From the NCBI GenBank assembly GCA_036498265.1, contig DASYFT010000043.1, positions 1 to 39,176 on the forward strand: a DNA stretch of 39,176 bases, given 5' to 3'. Under the pieces are notes generated by a model. The model was not told the DNA's origin and did no database searches. It saw only the letters and a list, made by a program, of their open reading frames with translations. The stretch comes from Palsa-744 sp036498265 (GTDB taxonomy: Bacteria; Actinomycetota; Thermoleophilia; Solirubrobacterales; Solirubrobacteraceae). A program made the position numbers and the translations under genes. Shown here piece by piece: positions 8,034-16,915 of the stretch (within the stretch, counting starts at the first letter, position 1; every line of letters begins with the position of its first letter).

Positions 8034-10129
8034 CTCCCGGCGACACCTCGAAGACCCGCCGCACGAGCGCCGGAGCGACGCAACGCCGCAAACGGCAGGC
8101 CAGCGATGGGGCCACGCCCGGGCCCGCCGACCGGGCCCGCGAACTCCGCGAGGTGCTCGCCTACCACTCGCACCGCTACTACGTGCTCGACGACCCCGAG
8201 ATCGGCGACGAGGAGTACGACGTGCTGCTGGACGAGCTGCGGGCGCTCGAGCGCGACCATCCCGAGCTCGCAACACCGGACTCGCCGACCCAGCGCGTCG
8301 GCGGCGAGCCGGTGGGGCGGCTGGAGAAGGTCAGCCACCTCGAGCCAATGCTCTCGCTCGGCAACGTGCGCTCCGAGGCCGAGCTGCGGGCGTGGGTGGA
8401 GCGCATGCGAAACCACCTCGCCCGCGAAGGCGTCTCCGAGCCCGACTTCAGGTTCGTCGTCGAGCCGAAGATCGACGGCCTCGCGATCAGCCTCGTCTAC
8501 CGCGACGGCGTCCTGGAGCGCGGCGCCACCCGCGGCGACGGCGAGATCGGCGAGGACGTGACCCACAATCTGCGCACGATCGGCGCCATCCCGCTGCACG
8601 TGCCGGATGCGCCGCCGCTGGTGGAGGTCCGAGGTGAGGTCTACATGTCGCTGCGGGACTTCACCGCGCTGAACGAGCGCAGGGCCGAAGCGGGCGAGTC
8701 GACGTTCATGAACCCGCGCAACTCCGCGGCGGGGACCATCCGCCAGCTGGACCCCGCGGACGCCGCCAAGCGGCCACTCTCGATCTGGTGCTACCAGGTC
8801 GGCGTCACCGAGGGCCTGTCGTTCAGCACCCACTCCGAGGCACTCCAGTGGCTGCGCGACCACGGCTTCCGGGTCAACAGCGGCATCCAGCTGCTCGACA
8901 GCGAGGATGCGGTGATCGCCCAGTGCGAGGAGTGGGAGACGCGCAGGGGTGAGCTCGACTTCGAGATCGACGGCGCCGTGGTCAAGGTCGACGACCTCGA
9001 GCTGCAGCGCCGGCTTGGCTCCGTCGGGCGCGATCCGCGCTGGGCCGTAGCCTGGAAGTTCCCGCCGACCACCGCGGTCACGCGCCTGGAGAAAGTCATG
9101 TGGAACGTCGGCAAGTTCGGCGACCTGCGCCCCTACGCCGTCCTCGCCCCCGTGTCCGTTGCCGGCGTGACGATCAAGCTCGCCACGCTGCACAACGAGG
9201 AGGACATCGTCCGCAAGGACATCCGCGCCGGCGAGGACGTCATCGTGGTCCGCGCAGGCGACGTGATCCCGCAGGTCGTCTCGCCCGCGCCGCACGTCGT
9301 CGAGCGCGAGAACCGGCCGCCGCTTCCGAGGCCGCCCGAGCGCTGCCCCTTCTGCGACACGCCGACGATCAAGACCCCCGGCAACGTCTTCACCAAGTGC
9401 CCCAACATCGCCTGTCCCGGTCGCGCATGGCAGCTGCTCAAGCACTTCGTCTCGCGCGGGGCGATGGACATCGACGGCCTCGGCGAGAAGCAGGTGGCGC
9501 TGCTGCAGGAGCGCGACCTCGTCCGCACTGCGGGCGACTTCTACCGCCTGCGCGAGGAGCAGCTCCTCGCGCTCGAGGGCTTCGCCGAGCTGTCGGCCAG
9601 GAACCTGCTGGCGGCGATCGAGGCTTCGAAGGAGCGACCCTTCGCGCGGGTCCTGTTCGCGCTCGGCATCGAGGAGGTCGGGGAGGTGACGGGCCGCAAC
9701 CTGGCGCAGCGCTTCCGCGACGTCGACAACCTGCTGACGGCCTCGCCCGAGGAGATCGAGCAGACGCCCGGCGTCGGCGAGAAGATGGCCCGCTCGATCC
9801 GCAGCCAGCTCGACGAGCCGGGCATGCGGGCGCTGATCGACGACCTGCGAGCGCAGGGGCTGCGCTTCCGGGAAGAGGGGGCCGCGCCGTCTGAGGGCCC
9901 GCTCGCCGGCAGGACGCTCGTGCTCACCGGGAGCCTGCCCGAGTGGTCGCGGGAGAGCGCCACCGAGCAGATCATGGCCGCCGGCGGGCGGGTCACCGGA
10001 TCGGTCTCCAAGAAGACCGACTACCTGGTGGCGGGAGAGAGCCCCGGGTCAAAGCTGGAGAAGGCCGAGCGGCTCGGAGTCCCCGTGCTCGACGAAGCCG
10101 GGCTGCGGGACCTGCTCGGCCGGCGCTAG
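8030..10129 (+). CDS. ligA: NAD+-dependent DNA ligase LigA
   Basis: The protein has 699 residues. LigA seals nicks in duplex DNA using NAD+ in replication and repair. Domains in order are: Ia (YHSHRYYVLDDPEIGDEEYD), adenylation domain with EPKIDGLAI (nucleophile Lys147), OB fold, a four-Cys zinc finger (CPFC...CPNIAC), helix-hairpin-helix segments around residues 480-600, and a C-terminal BRCT (LAGRTLVLTGSL...KKTDYLVAG). The GTG at 8030 overlaps the surE stop; the first ~35 residues are a basic, poorly conserved extension, so a later start is possible, though the coupled GTGA supports this one. All expected catalytic and zinc residues that can be checked by eye are present. Confidence 0.97.
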   Translation: MTPGDTSKTRRTSAGATQRRKRQASDGATPGPADRARELREVLAYHSHRYYVLDDPEIGDEEYDVLLDELRALERDHPELATPDSPTQRVGGEPVGRLEKVSHLEPMLSLGNVRSEAELRAWVERMRNHLAREGVSEPDFRFVVEPKIDGLAISLVYRDGVLERGATRGDGEIGEDVTHNLRTIGAIPLHVPDAPPLVEVRGEVYMSLRDFTALNERRAEAGESTFMNPRNSAAGTIRQLDPADAAKRPLSIWCYQVGVTEGLSFSTHSEALQWLRDHGFRVNSGIQLLDSEDAVIAQCEEWETRRGELDFEIDGAVVKVDDLELQRRLGSVGRDPRWAVAWKFPPTTAVTRLEKVMWNVGKFGDLRPYAVLAPVSVAGVTIKLATLHNEEDIVRKDIRAGEDVIVVRAGDVIPQVVSPAPHVVERENRPPLPRPPERCPFCDTPTIKTPGNVFTKCPNIACPGRAWQLLKHFVSRGAMDIDGLGEKQVALLQERDLVRTAGDFYRLREEQLLALEGFAELSARNLLAAIEASKERPFARVLFALGIEEVGEVTGRNLAQRFRDVDNLLTASPEEIEQTPGVGEKMARSIRSQLDEPGMRALIDDLRAQGLRFREEGAAPSEGPLAGRTLVLTGSLPEWSRESATEQIMAAGGRVTGSVSKKTDYLVAGESPGSKLEKAERLGVPVLDEAGLRDLLGRR

Positions 10130-10195
10130 TGGCCGGGTGTTGCGTGCGGGGCGGCGACGCTCAAGCGGGAGGCCGTTTGCGCCGAAGGCGGTCCC

Positions 10196-10558
10196 ATGTC
10201 AAGCGCGCGCAACTCCTTCTGCGCAATGCTCCTGGTGCTCGTCGCAGCCGTGCCGCTCTCGGGCTGGCTGGCCAGCGAAGACGGCCCCTTCTCACCGCAT
10301 GCCGGCAAGGGCGTCGTCGGCAGCCTCGTGGGCCAGCTCAAACGCGAAGACGACGAACAGGAAGTCCACGAAATCGCTGAAATCCAGCCCAGCCAGGAAG
10401 AACGCGAACTGGGCCGCGAACACGTCGAAGCGCTCCAGCTCGAAGAAACTGAATCCCAGGAACAGGAACAGCCCGGATCCCAGGAACGGGTGCAGGCCGA
10501 ACCGCAGGAACAGGCAGAACCCCAGGGGCAGGAACAACCCCAGACCGAACCGAGCTAG
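10196..10558 (+). CDS. secreted or membrane-anchored Glu/Gln-rich protein, unknown
   Basis: The protein has 120 residues. ATG 10196 is preceded by AAGGCGG four bases upstream, a usable ribosome binding site. Residues 1-26 form a hydrophobic signal or anchor (MLLVLVAAVPLSGWLA), then a short linker, and from about residue 50 the chain is almost entirely Glu, Gln, Pro and Ser with QEQ/EPQEQ periodicity. GAA is the dominant Glu codon, unlike neighbouring GAG-rich genes, so the tail may have grown by slippage. I do not recognise a family. It is probably a disordered extracytoplasmic tail; its convergent neighbour dacB is a cell-wall enzyme, but a functional link is only guesswork. Confidence 0.6.
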   Translation: MSSARNSFCAMLLVLVAAVPLSGWLASEDGPFSPHAGKGVVGSLVGQLKREDDEQEVHEIAEIQPSQEERELGREHVEALQLEETESQEQEQPGSQERVQAEPQEQAEPQGQEQPQTEPS

Positions 10559-10567
10559 CCGGGTGGC

Positions 10568-11905
10568 TCAGGGCCTGGGGGGGCGTACGGAGGCGGCGGT
10601 CCTCGCCGGCAGTCCGGTGTTCGCCCCGGCGAGCGTGATCGCCATGTGGTCCTGGAAGACGTGAGCCGCTTCGACGGATATCCCGTCGGTGAAGATCGCG
10701 AACGCCAGCAGGTGCCCGTCCGCGGACTGGCAGTAGCCGACGAGGTTCGAGACGCCGGTCAGCGTGCCGGTCTTGCCCTCACAGCGGCCAGCGGCGGCGG
10801 TTCCGCGCATGCGTTTCATGAGCGTTCCGGTGCGCCCGGCGACCGCGAGGTGTTCGCGCATGATCGCCCCCGTGGGGGTCTGGGCGAGCGAGACCAGCAG
10901 GTCGGCGACCTCGTAGGGGGATGTGCGGTCCGAGCCCGACAGCCCCGAGCCGTCCACCACCCGGGGATGGAACCCGAGCATTCCGGCGATCGTGCTCGTG
11001 ACCACGGCGGCCCCGGCGGGCGTCGTGCCGGCGCCTCCGAAGGCCGCGCCGAGGTCCTTCAGGAGGGTCTCGGCGAAGAAGTTGTCCGAGGGCGGCAGCA
11101 TCAGGGCGAGCAGCTGGGAGACAGTCGGAGACTGGACCTGCGCGAGCTGAACGGCGCCGGGCGGCGTGGCGGACGCGCCGAACGAGCCCCCGATGGCGAC
11201 GCCGCCGGCCTTCAGCGCCGCCCACAGCCGGCGGGCCGCATAGGCGGCGGGCGCGTGTGAGCCCCTCGCCGGTCCGGTGGCGCCGCGGTCGAAGGCAAGC
11301 CCGCTGAGCGTGCCTTCCAGGAAGGGGTCGCGGGCGTAGCCGCTGGAGGGCTCGCCCCGCTGCGGGTCGAGGTAGGACTCATCGCCCTCGATCGAGCCCG
11401 TGACGCGATGGATCCCCGCGCCCCGCACCAGCTGGCGCACGAGCGCCGAGACGCTCGCGCCCACACCTCCGTAGTGGGCGCGGATGAAGCCGGAGCTGCC
11501 GAACGTCGGATCGCCCCCGCCCCGTAGGTAGAGGTTGCCCTGCCACACGCCGCCGGGGGCGAGCCGGCCGACTCCCAGTACTTTCGTCGACAGGCGCGCG
11601 GACGCCCCCAGCCGGGCGAGCGCTGTGGTGGCCGTGTAGAGCTTCTCGACGGAGGCCGGCGGCCGCTGCGTGGTGGCTCGTTCGGAGAAGATGGCCTGCC
11701 CCGCCGTGACGTCGTAGACGTACGCGCCGTCGTGGGTTCCCGCGAGCGCCAGCTGGTGGCTGAAATCGGCCTGCAGTTCGGGGAGATCCGCCGCCGCGAG
11801 GGTTCCCGAGGGGGCCAGCGATCCCAGGAGCAGAAGGCCCAGGAAGGCGATAAGGAACGTGGAAGGGCCATTCCGGGGCACGCGGCCATAGAATGTCACC
11901 AGCAT
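10568..11905 (-). CDS. dacB: D-alanyl-D-alanine carboxypeptidase/endopeptidase (PBP4, peptidase S13)
   Basis: The protein has 445 residues from ATG 11905; the frame stays open upstream but runs under the divergent patatin gene, so the extension is rejected. GTG 11881 is an alternative start. PBP4-type enzymes trim or cleave peptidoglycan peptides outside the membrane. An N-terminal signal (FLIAFLGLLLLGSLA) is followed by the three penicillin-binding motifs: SVEK (SxxK, in PPASVEKLYTATTAL), SDN (in PPSDNFFAE) and KTG (in CEGKTGTL). The large S13 insertion between motifs 1 and 2 is present (LRGGGDPTFGS, YARDPFLEGTLSGL). The start codon overlaps the patatin ATG on the other strand by two bases, an unusually tight divergent arrangement. 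The 3' end converges on the Glu/Gln-rich gene. Confidence 0.92.
   Translation of the reverse strand: MLVTFYGRVPRNGPSTFLIAFLGLLLLGSLAPSGTLAAADLPELQADFSHQLALAGTHDGAYVYDVTAGQAIFSERATTQRPPASVEKLYTATTALARLGASARLSTKVLGVGRLAPGGVWQGNLYLRGGGDPTFGSSGFIRAHYGGVGASVSALVRQLVRGAGIHRVTGSIEGDESYLDPQRGEPSSGYARDPFLEGTLSGLAFDRGATGPARGSHAPAAYAARRLWAALKAGGVAIGGSFGASATPPGAVQLAQVQSPTVSQLLALMLPPSDNFFAETLLKDLGAAFGGAGTTPAGAAVVTSTIAGMLGFHPRVVDGSGLSGSDRTSPYEVADLLVSLAQTPTGAIMREHLAVAGRTGTLMKRMRGTAAAGRCEGKTGTLTGVSNLVGYCQSADGHLLAFAIFTDGISVEAAHVFQDHMAITLAGANTGLPARTAASVRPPRP
11889..11894 (+). promoter_or_regulatory. candidate -10 (TAGAAT) for leaderless patatin mRNA
   Basis: TAGAAT ends nine bases before ATG 11904, with no Shine-Dalgarno between. 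Transcription would start at or next to the start codon. No good -35 is visible. Confidence 0.4.
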
Positions 11906-13220
11906 GGGCAAGGTTGTCAAGCTCGAACCGGCCATGAAGAAGGCCGAGGCGTCCAAGGAACGGACCCGCCGTCTCGCCGCGCGCGGCGTGGGTCGACCCG
12001 CGTCGATCGACCGCCGCAGGCGGCCGCGGCCGGACAAGACCGCCCTCGTGCTGGGCGGCGGGGGCTTCACCGGCGGCGTGTACGAGATCGGGGCCCTGCG
12101 GGCGCTCGACCTGCTCGCCGTGAACAGCTCCGTCAACCAGTTCGACGTCTACGTGGGCACCTCCGCCGGCTCCTTCATCGCCGCGCTGTGCGCCAACGGG
12201 GTCACGCCCGAGGAGATGATGCGGGTCGTCACCCGCCAGGGGGAACCCTCCTTCAAGGACATCGACCTCGGGGACCTGCTGCGCCCCAACCTGCTGGAGT
12301 TCGCACGCAAGGGCGCCCTGATGCCGCTGCGGGCGATCTCCGTCGCCCGCCAGCTGCTCGCCCAGCCGGGAGGTATCTCGCTGATGGACGTCGTGATGGG
12401 GCTGGCCGACGGCCTCCCCTCCGGCCTCTACAACGGCGCGGGGATCGAGAGCTACCTCCAGAAGGTGCTCACCGAGCCGGGGCGCACCGACAGCTTCGCG
12501 GACCTGGCCTGCGAGCTCTACCTGGCCGCGACCGACCTCGACACCTGCGAGCGAGTGGTCTTCGGGGTGGAGGGCTTCGACGACGTGCCGATCTCGACGG
12601 CGGTGCGGGCCTCGGGGGCGCTGCCGATGGTCTACGCGCCGGTGCAGGTCAACGACCGCGAGCTGATCGACGGCGGCATCGTGTCAACCACCAACCTGGA
12701 CCTCGCCGTCCAGGCCGGCGCCAAGCTCGTCATCGTGATCAACCCGATCGTGCCGTACGTCAACGACTTCTCGGAGACGATCCGGACGCTCCACGGCGTC
12801 CGCCCGCGGCGCGTCTCCGACATGGGGTTCGCGCAGATCGGCTACCAGGTCTTCAAGCTGGTGGCCCACCAGAGGCTGCACGAACTCGCCAAGCACTGGG
12901 AGGAGCGCTACCCCGGCGTCGACATCGTTCTGATCGAGCCCGAGCCCACCGACGAACTGATGTTCTCGACTTCGATGATGAGCTTCGCCTCGCGCGTGGA
13001 GATCGCCCGCCACGGCTTCGAGTCCGTGACCAAGCAGCTGGCCGGCGAATACGAGCGCTACCACGACGTCGCCAAGCGCCACGGCATCACGATCTCCGGC
13101 AAGCGGGTGCGGCGCGTCGTCGAACACTTCGACGAGGAGCAGGAGGAGGTCAGCGCCTGGCGCAAGATCCTCGAGGGGACGACCGGCGCACTGCTCCGAC
13201 AGGCCGGCTCCGGCGGCTGA
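11904..13220 (+). CDS. patatin-like phospholipase
   Basis: The protein has 438 residues. Patatin-family enzymes are Ser-Asp dyad acyl hydrolases acting on phospholipids or neutral lipids. The glycine-rich oxyanion loop GGGGFTGG is at residues 51-58, the nucleophile elbow GTSAG at 85-89 (Ser87), and the dyad Asp256 in IDGGI. The first ~45 residues are very basic (KERTRR, RRRRPRP) and the C-terminal ~100 residues beyond the core contain EISGKRV-like charged helices (HGITISGKRVRRVVEHF). There is no signal peptide, so action at the inner membrane face is likely. ATG 11904 is preceded by TAGAAT but no ribosome site; ATG 11934 is a second choice. It shares a two-base start overlap with dacB on the opposite strand. 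Confidence 0.92.
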   Translation: MGKVVKLEPAMKKAEASKERTRRLAARGVGRPASIDRRRRPRPDKTALVLGGGGFTGGVYEIGALRALDLLAVNSSVNQFDVYVGTSAGSFIAALCANGVTPEEMMRVVTRQGEPSFKDIDLGDLLRPNLLEFARKGALMPLRAISVARQLLAQPGGISLMDVVMGLADGLPSGLYNGAGIESYLQKVLTEPGRTDSFADLACELYLAATDLDTCERVVFGVEGFDDVPISTAVRASGALPMVYAPVQVNDRELIDGGIVSTTNLDLAVQAGAKLVIVINPIVPYVNDFSETIRTLHGVRPRRVSDMGFAQIGYQVFKLVAHQRLHELAKHWEERYPGVDIVLIEPEPTDELMFSTSMMSFASRVEIARHGFESVTKQLAGEYERYHDVAKRHGITISGKRVRRVVEHFDEEQEEVSAWRKILEGTTGALLRQAGSGG

Positions 13221-13238
13221 CCCGGGCGCCCGCTGGCG

Positions 13239-14339
13239 CTAGACGGATTTCTCGATCGCGTCCAGCAGCCGGGTGGAGGCTGCCGGGCCGCGGATGCTCA
13301 GCCGCACGTGGCGGGGCTCGCCGAGCGCGTCGCCGACGGCCACGAGCACGCCGGCGCGCTCGAGCCGGGTGGCCAGCTCGGCGCCGTCCAGCGTGGGGTG
13401 GGCGACCCACAGGAAGTTCGCCTGGCTGTCCGTGACCTCGAACCCGCGCCGGCGCAGCTCGTCGGTCAGTCGCGGGCGCTCCTCGGAGATCGCCAGGACC
13501 CGGCGGTCGAGCGCCTCCTCGCAGGTGTGGAGCGCCTCGAGGGCGCCCGCCTGCGAGAGCTCCGAGACGCCCAGATCCGGCTCGAGCTCGGAGAGCAGAT
13601 CGCCGGACCCGGGGGCGCCGATCGCATAGCCGACACGCAGGCCGGCGAGGCCCCATGCCTTCGAGAAGCTGCGGAAGACGAGCAGGCGGGGGTACTCGAG
13701 CAGCAGCTCCAGCGAGGCGTTCGTGGGCTGCGCGTCGGAGAACTCGACGAGCGACTCGTCGAGCAGCACGACGACGCCCTCCGGCAGCCCCGCGAGCAGC
13801 CGCTCGAGGTCGGTTCTGGCGAGCAGCTCGCCGGTGGGGTCGTTGGGGCTGGCCAGGGCGACCACGCGCACGTCCGGCTCGCGGGCCGCCTCGAGCAGCT
13901 CCTCCACACCGCCGGAGACGGGCGACGCCTGGCCGTGCGCGCGCCTGGCCATGATCGGGAACAGCGGGTAGGACGGCCAGGCCGTCAGCAGGCGCTGGCC
14001 CGGCTCGATCAGCGCCCGCGTCGCGGAGCTGAGCAGCTCGGCGGCGCCGTTGCCGAGGATCAGGCGGTCGGCGTCGACGCCGTGGCGCTCGGCGAGCCGG
14101 TCGCGAAGCTGCGAGCCCTGCACGTGCGGATAGCGGTGCAGGCCGCGGCGGGCGACGAACGTGATCGCGCTGACGATGTGTGGGTGCGGCAGCTCCGGCC
14201 AGGTCGTCTGGGAGAGGTCGAGCGTCTCCTGGCGCGTGAGCGCTTTGCGTTTGCGCTCGGCCGCCTCCTCGCGCAGGAGCGCGTTGACCTCCTCCTCGGA
14301 CATCCCCTCGAATTGCCGGTAGTAGTCGAGCAGCCCCAC
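13239..14339 (-). CDS. PLP-dependent aminotransferase, histidinol-phosphate aminotransferase-like
   Basis: The protein has 366 residues starting at GTG 14339. It is a fold-type I class I/II aminotransferase closest in style to HisC/CobD: LILGNGAAELL (cofactor phosphate), ASPNDPTGELL (substrate/PLP ring Asn), LLDESLVEF (Asp to pyridine N), and SFSKAWGLAGLRVGY with the Schiff-base Lys. The C-terminal VRLSIRGP carries the carboxylate-binding Arg. A charged N-terminal helix of ~45 residues (LREEAAERKRKALTR) precedes the fold. No his or cobalamin gene lies nearby, so the true amino donor and whether it serves histidine synthesis are unknown. Its 3' end converges on the patatin gene 18 bases away. 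Confidence 0.88.
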   Translation of the reverse strand: MGLLDYYRQFEGMSEEEVNALLREEAAERKRKALTRQETLDLSQTTWPELPHPHIVSAITFVARRGLHRYPHVQGSQLRDRLAERHGVDADRLILGNGAAELLSSATRALIEPGQRLLTAWPSYPLFPIMARRAHGQASPVSGGVEELLEAAREPDVRVVALASPNDPTGELLARTDLERLLAGLPEGVVVLLDESLVEFSDAQPTNASLELLLEYPRLLVFRSFSKAWGLAGLRVGYAIGAPGSGDLLSELEPDLGVSELSQAGALEALHTCEEALDRRVLAISEERPRLTDELRRRGFEVTDSQANFLWVAHPTLDGAELATRLERAGVLVAVGDALGEPRHVRLSIRGPAASTRLLDAIEKSV

Positions 14340-14408
14340 GTTACGGTCCCGTTCTAGCAGCGCGCCGCGTCGCAGGCCGGCACCGGCACGGGCCGGAGGG
14401 GGCAGTGC

Positions 14409-14891
14409 TCACACGCCGGAGCCGCCGGAGATGAAGCTCGAGCCGGGTCCGTGGATGACTACGAACCAGACTGTGAAGACGATCGCGCAGACCACCGCCG
14501 TGACGCCGAATATCCGGCCCATGATGCCGGTGCGCTGGTCGTGGCCCGCCGCGCGCCGCACGAGGATCCAGGCCTGGTCGATCCGGCGCAGGAGCGACAG
14601 CGCGCCGAACAGCAGCCCGAACAGACCGATGAAGGCGACGAGGATGCCGAGGCTGACGCTGCCCGAGAGGTAGTTCGCCTCGGACCCGAGCCACAGGCAG
14701 GCAAGCGGAATCGGTCCCCAGCAGAGCAGGCTGAGGGCCGTCATCGCGGCGAGCAGCAGGTTGGCCAGCGACCCGTCGACCCGCTGGCGCATCTCGCTCC
14801 CGCGCTCGGGGAGGTTGCGGAAGCGGACCGGCGCCGTACCCGGCCGGCGCCCGACGAAGAGGCCGCCGGTATCTGATGGATCGCTCCGCAT
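14409..14891 (-). CDS. small integral membrane protein, unknown
   Basis: The protein has 160 residues. ATG 14891 is used; a second start, ATG 14792 (MRQRVDGSLAN), would remove a polar 33-residue N-terminus and is also plausible. Three hydrophobic segments are clear: LLLAAMTALSLLCWGPIPLA, LGILVAFIGLFGLLFGALSL, and VTAVVCAIVFTVWFVVIHG. A positively charged loop (RRIDQAWILVRRAAGHDQRTG) lies between the second and third. No motif or family is recognised. It lies 37 bases after the acyl-CoA synthetase on the same strand and may be in its transcript. Confidence 0.65.
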   Translation of the reverse strand: MRSDPSDTGGLFVGRRPGTAPVRFRNLPERGSEMRQRVDGSLANLLLAAMTALSLLCWGPIPLACLWLGSEANYLSGSVSLGILVAFIGLFGLLFGALSLLRRIDQAWILVRRAAGHDQRTGIMGRIFGVTAVVCAIVFTVWFVVIHGPGSSFISGGSGV

Positions 14892-14928
14892 CTGTGCCTA
14901 TGTTCGCAGCTACGCCGACGGCCCAGCG

Positions 14929-16758
14929 TCAGCCCGCGTAGAGGGCGTCGAAGACGTCGGCGTATTTCTCGTTGACGACGTTGCGCTTGACCTTCAGCGT
15001 CGGCGTCAGCTCGCCCGTCGGCTGGGAGAGGTCGTGGTCGAGGATGGCGAACTTCTTGACCTGCTCGACCTGGGCGTATTTGGAGTTGACGCGGTCGATC
15101 TCCTGCTGGACCAACGCCTGGATCTGCGGCTCGCGAGAGAGCGAGGCGACGTCCTCCGGCAGCCCGTGCTCGCGGGCGTAGATCGGGATCTCTTCCTCGT
15201 CCAGCGTGATCAGGATCACGGGGTAGGGACGCTGGTCGCCGTGCATCACGGCCTGCGAGATCCAGCGGCACTGCTTGAGGTCGTTCTCGATGTTGGCCGG
15301 CGTGAGGTTCTTGCCGCCGGCGGTGATGATGATGTCCTTCTTGCGACCGGTGATCGAGAGGTAGCCGTCCTCGTCGATCGAGCCGAGGTCCCCGGTGTGC
15401 AGCCAGCCGTCCTCGACCGCGCCGAAGCTTGTCGAGGCCCGGTTGTGATAGCCGTCGAAGATGTTGGGTCCCTTGACCAGGATCTCGCCGTCGTCGGCGA
15501 TCTTCAGCTCGACGCCCGGAAGCGCCCTGCCGACGGTCCCGAAGCGGTGGTGCTCGAGCGTGGAGATGGTCGCCGCAGTGGCGGTCTCCGTCATGCCGTA
15601 GCCCTCGAACACGGGCACGCCGCAGGCGTAGAAGAACTCGAGGATCTCGTGTGCGATCGGAGCCGCGCCGCTGGTGGCGTGGCGCATGCGCCCGCCGAAG
15701 ATCGCGCGCACGTTCTTGAAGAGCTGCTCGTCGGCTTCGTCGAACCGCTTCTGCATCTCCTCGGGCACAGTCTCGCCGCGGTTCATCATGTCGCGGACCC
15801 TCACGCCGAGCTCGATCGCCGCGTGGGCGCGCTCGCGCTCCTCCTGCGGCTGCGCCTCGATGGCCCCGTGGGCGAGCGTGTAGATCTTCTCGAAGACGCG
15901 CGGCACGGACGGGAGGTAGGTGGGTTTGACCTCCGTCAGCTCGGCCACGATCTGCTTGGTGTCGCCGCCGAAGTAGGCCAGCGTGCTGCCGAGGGCGAAC
16001 GCCGCAAGCTGGACGAGCAGGGCGTAGGAGTGGGCGAGCGGGAGGTAGAGGTAGGTCACCTCTTCCTCTGTCAGCTCGCGGACCTCGGCGACCATTTCCA
16101 CGATCGAGCAGTAGTTGCCGTGCGTGAGTACGCATCCCTTGGGGGGGCCCGTCGTGCCGGAGGTGTAGATGAACGTGAACGGGTCCTCGGGGCGCACCGC
16201 CGCGCGCCGGGCCTCGAGCTCCTCGGGAGACCGGCTACGCCCGCGCTCGCGGACCTCCTCGAGCGTGATCGCCTGTGAGCCACCCGAGCCACCGTTGCTC
16301 GCGGCCCCGCCAGCCGGAAGATCGATGACGATGATCGTGCGCAGGTTCGGCAGCCGGTCCCGGATCGCGAGGATCTTCGCGAGCTGCTCCTCGTCCTCGC
16401 ACACGACCGCGCAGGCCTCGGAGTCAGACAGGACCCAATGGCACTCCTCGGCGGAGTTGGTCTGGTAGATCGGCACCACCACCGTGCCGGCCGAGGTGGC
16501 GGCGAGATCGGCGTAGCTCCACTCCGGACGGGTGTTCGACAGGATCGACACGCGCTCCCCCGGCTGGATGCCCAGATCGATCAGCCCCAGGCCGATCTCC
16601 TGCACGATCTTGGCCAGCTCGGCGTAGGTCACGTCCTGCCAGGCGCCGTCGCGCTTGAAGCGAGCCGCGACCTTCTGCGCGTGCGCCTGTGCCGAGCGCG
16701 GGACCAGATCCGCAATGGTCTGCAACCCCGTCGTCGACGCCGTGGCAGTGGCCTCCAT
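14929..16758 (-). CDS. long-chain fatty-acid-CoA ligase (AMP-forming)
   Basis: The protein has 609 residues. ATG 16758 has a strong GAGGGGAG ribosome site seven bases upstream. The enzyme activates fatty acids through an acyl-adenylate to acyl-CoA at the cytoplasmic membrane face. ANL-superfamily motifs appear in order: A3 P-loop FIYTSGTTGPPKGCVLTHGN, A5 GYGMTETATAA, A7 GWLHTGDLGSIDEDGYL, A8 ITGRKKDIIITAGGKNLTPANIE and a C-terminal catalytic-Lys region (ELTPTLKVKRNVV). The overall pattern and length match the FAA1/FadD15 subgroup, typical of actinobacteria. A TAAGAT box at 16794-16799 (minus strand) is a possible -10. A NIF3-like gene lies upstream on the same strand. Confidence 0.95.
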   Translation of the reverse strand: MEATATASTTGLQTIADLVPRSAQAHAQKVAARFKRDGAWQDVTYAELAKIVQEIGLGLIDLGIQPGERVSILSNTRPEWSYADLAATSAGTVVVPIYQTNSAEECHWVLSDSEACAVVCEDEEQLAKILAIRDRLPNLRTIIVIDLPAGGAASNGGSGGSQAITLEEVRERGRSRSPEELEARRAAVRPEDPFTFIYTSGTTGPPKGCVLTHGNYCSIVEMVAEVRELTEEEVTYLYLPLAHSYALLVQLAAFALGSTLAYFGGDTKQIVAELTEVKPTYLPSVPRVFEKIYTLAHGAIEAQPQEERERAHAAIELGVRVRDMMNRGETVPEEMQKRFDEADEQLFKNVRAIFGGRMRHATSGAAPIAHEILEFFYACGVPVFEGYGMTETATAATISTLEHHRFGTVGRALPGVELKIADDGEILVKGPNIFDGYHNRASTSFGAVEDGWLHTGDLGSIDEDGYLSITGRKKDIIITAGGKNLTPANIENDLKQCRWISQAVMHGDQRPYPVILITLDEEEIPIYAREHGLPEDVASLSREPQIQALVQQEIDRVNSKYAQVEQVKKFAILDHDLSQPTGELTPTLKVKRNVVNEKYADVFDALYAG

Positions 16759-16881
16759 CGTGACTCCCCTCTTGATATCCAGGAACGACCTTGATCTTAG
16801 ACGCTGCCAGGCGGCTGGGAGTGCCAGATGGACGCTGAAAGTCGTGTCTGAGGTTCGGAGGGATGCTGCGGGGAGCGCGGG

Positions 16882-16896
16882 GCGTCGGACCGACGC
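16882..16896. promoter_or_regulatory. perfect 15-nt palindrome between nif3 and the acyl-CoA ligase
   Basis: GCGTCGG-A-CCGACGC lies 19 bases past the NIF3 stop and ~120 bases upstream of the ligase start. It could be an operator for the ligase (several fatty-acid regulators bind such dyads) or a weak terminator; sequence alone does not decide. A 12-mer GACGCTGCCAGG occurs at 16800 and again at 16892, overlapping the dyad. Confidence 0.35.
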
Positions 16897-16915
16897 TGCC
16901 AGGAGCCCCGGAGGG

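Noticed and set aside
13226..13239. Small hairpin GCGCC-CGCT-GGCGC between patatin and aminotransferase stops
   Set aside because: Only five base pairs and no T-tract; too weak to list as a bidirectional terminator.
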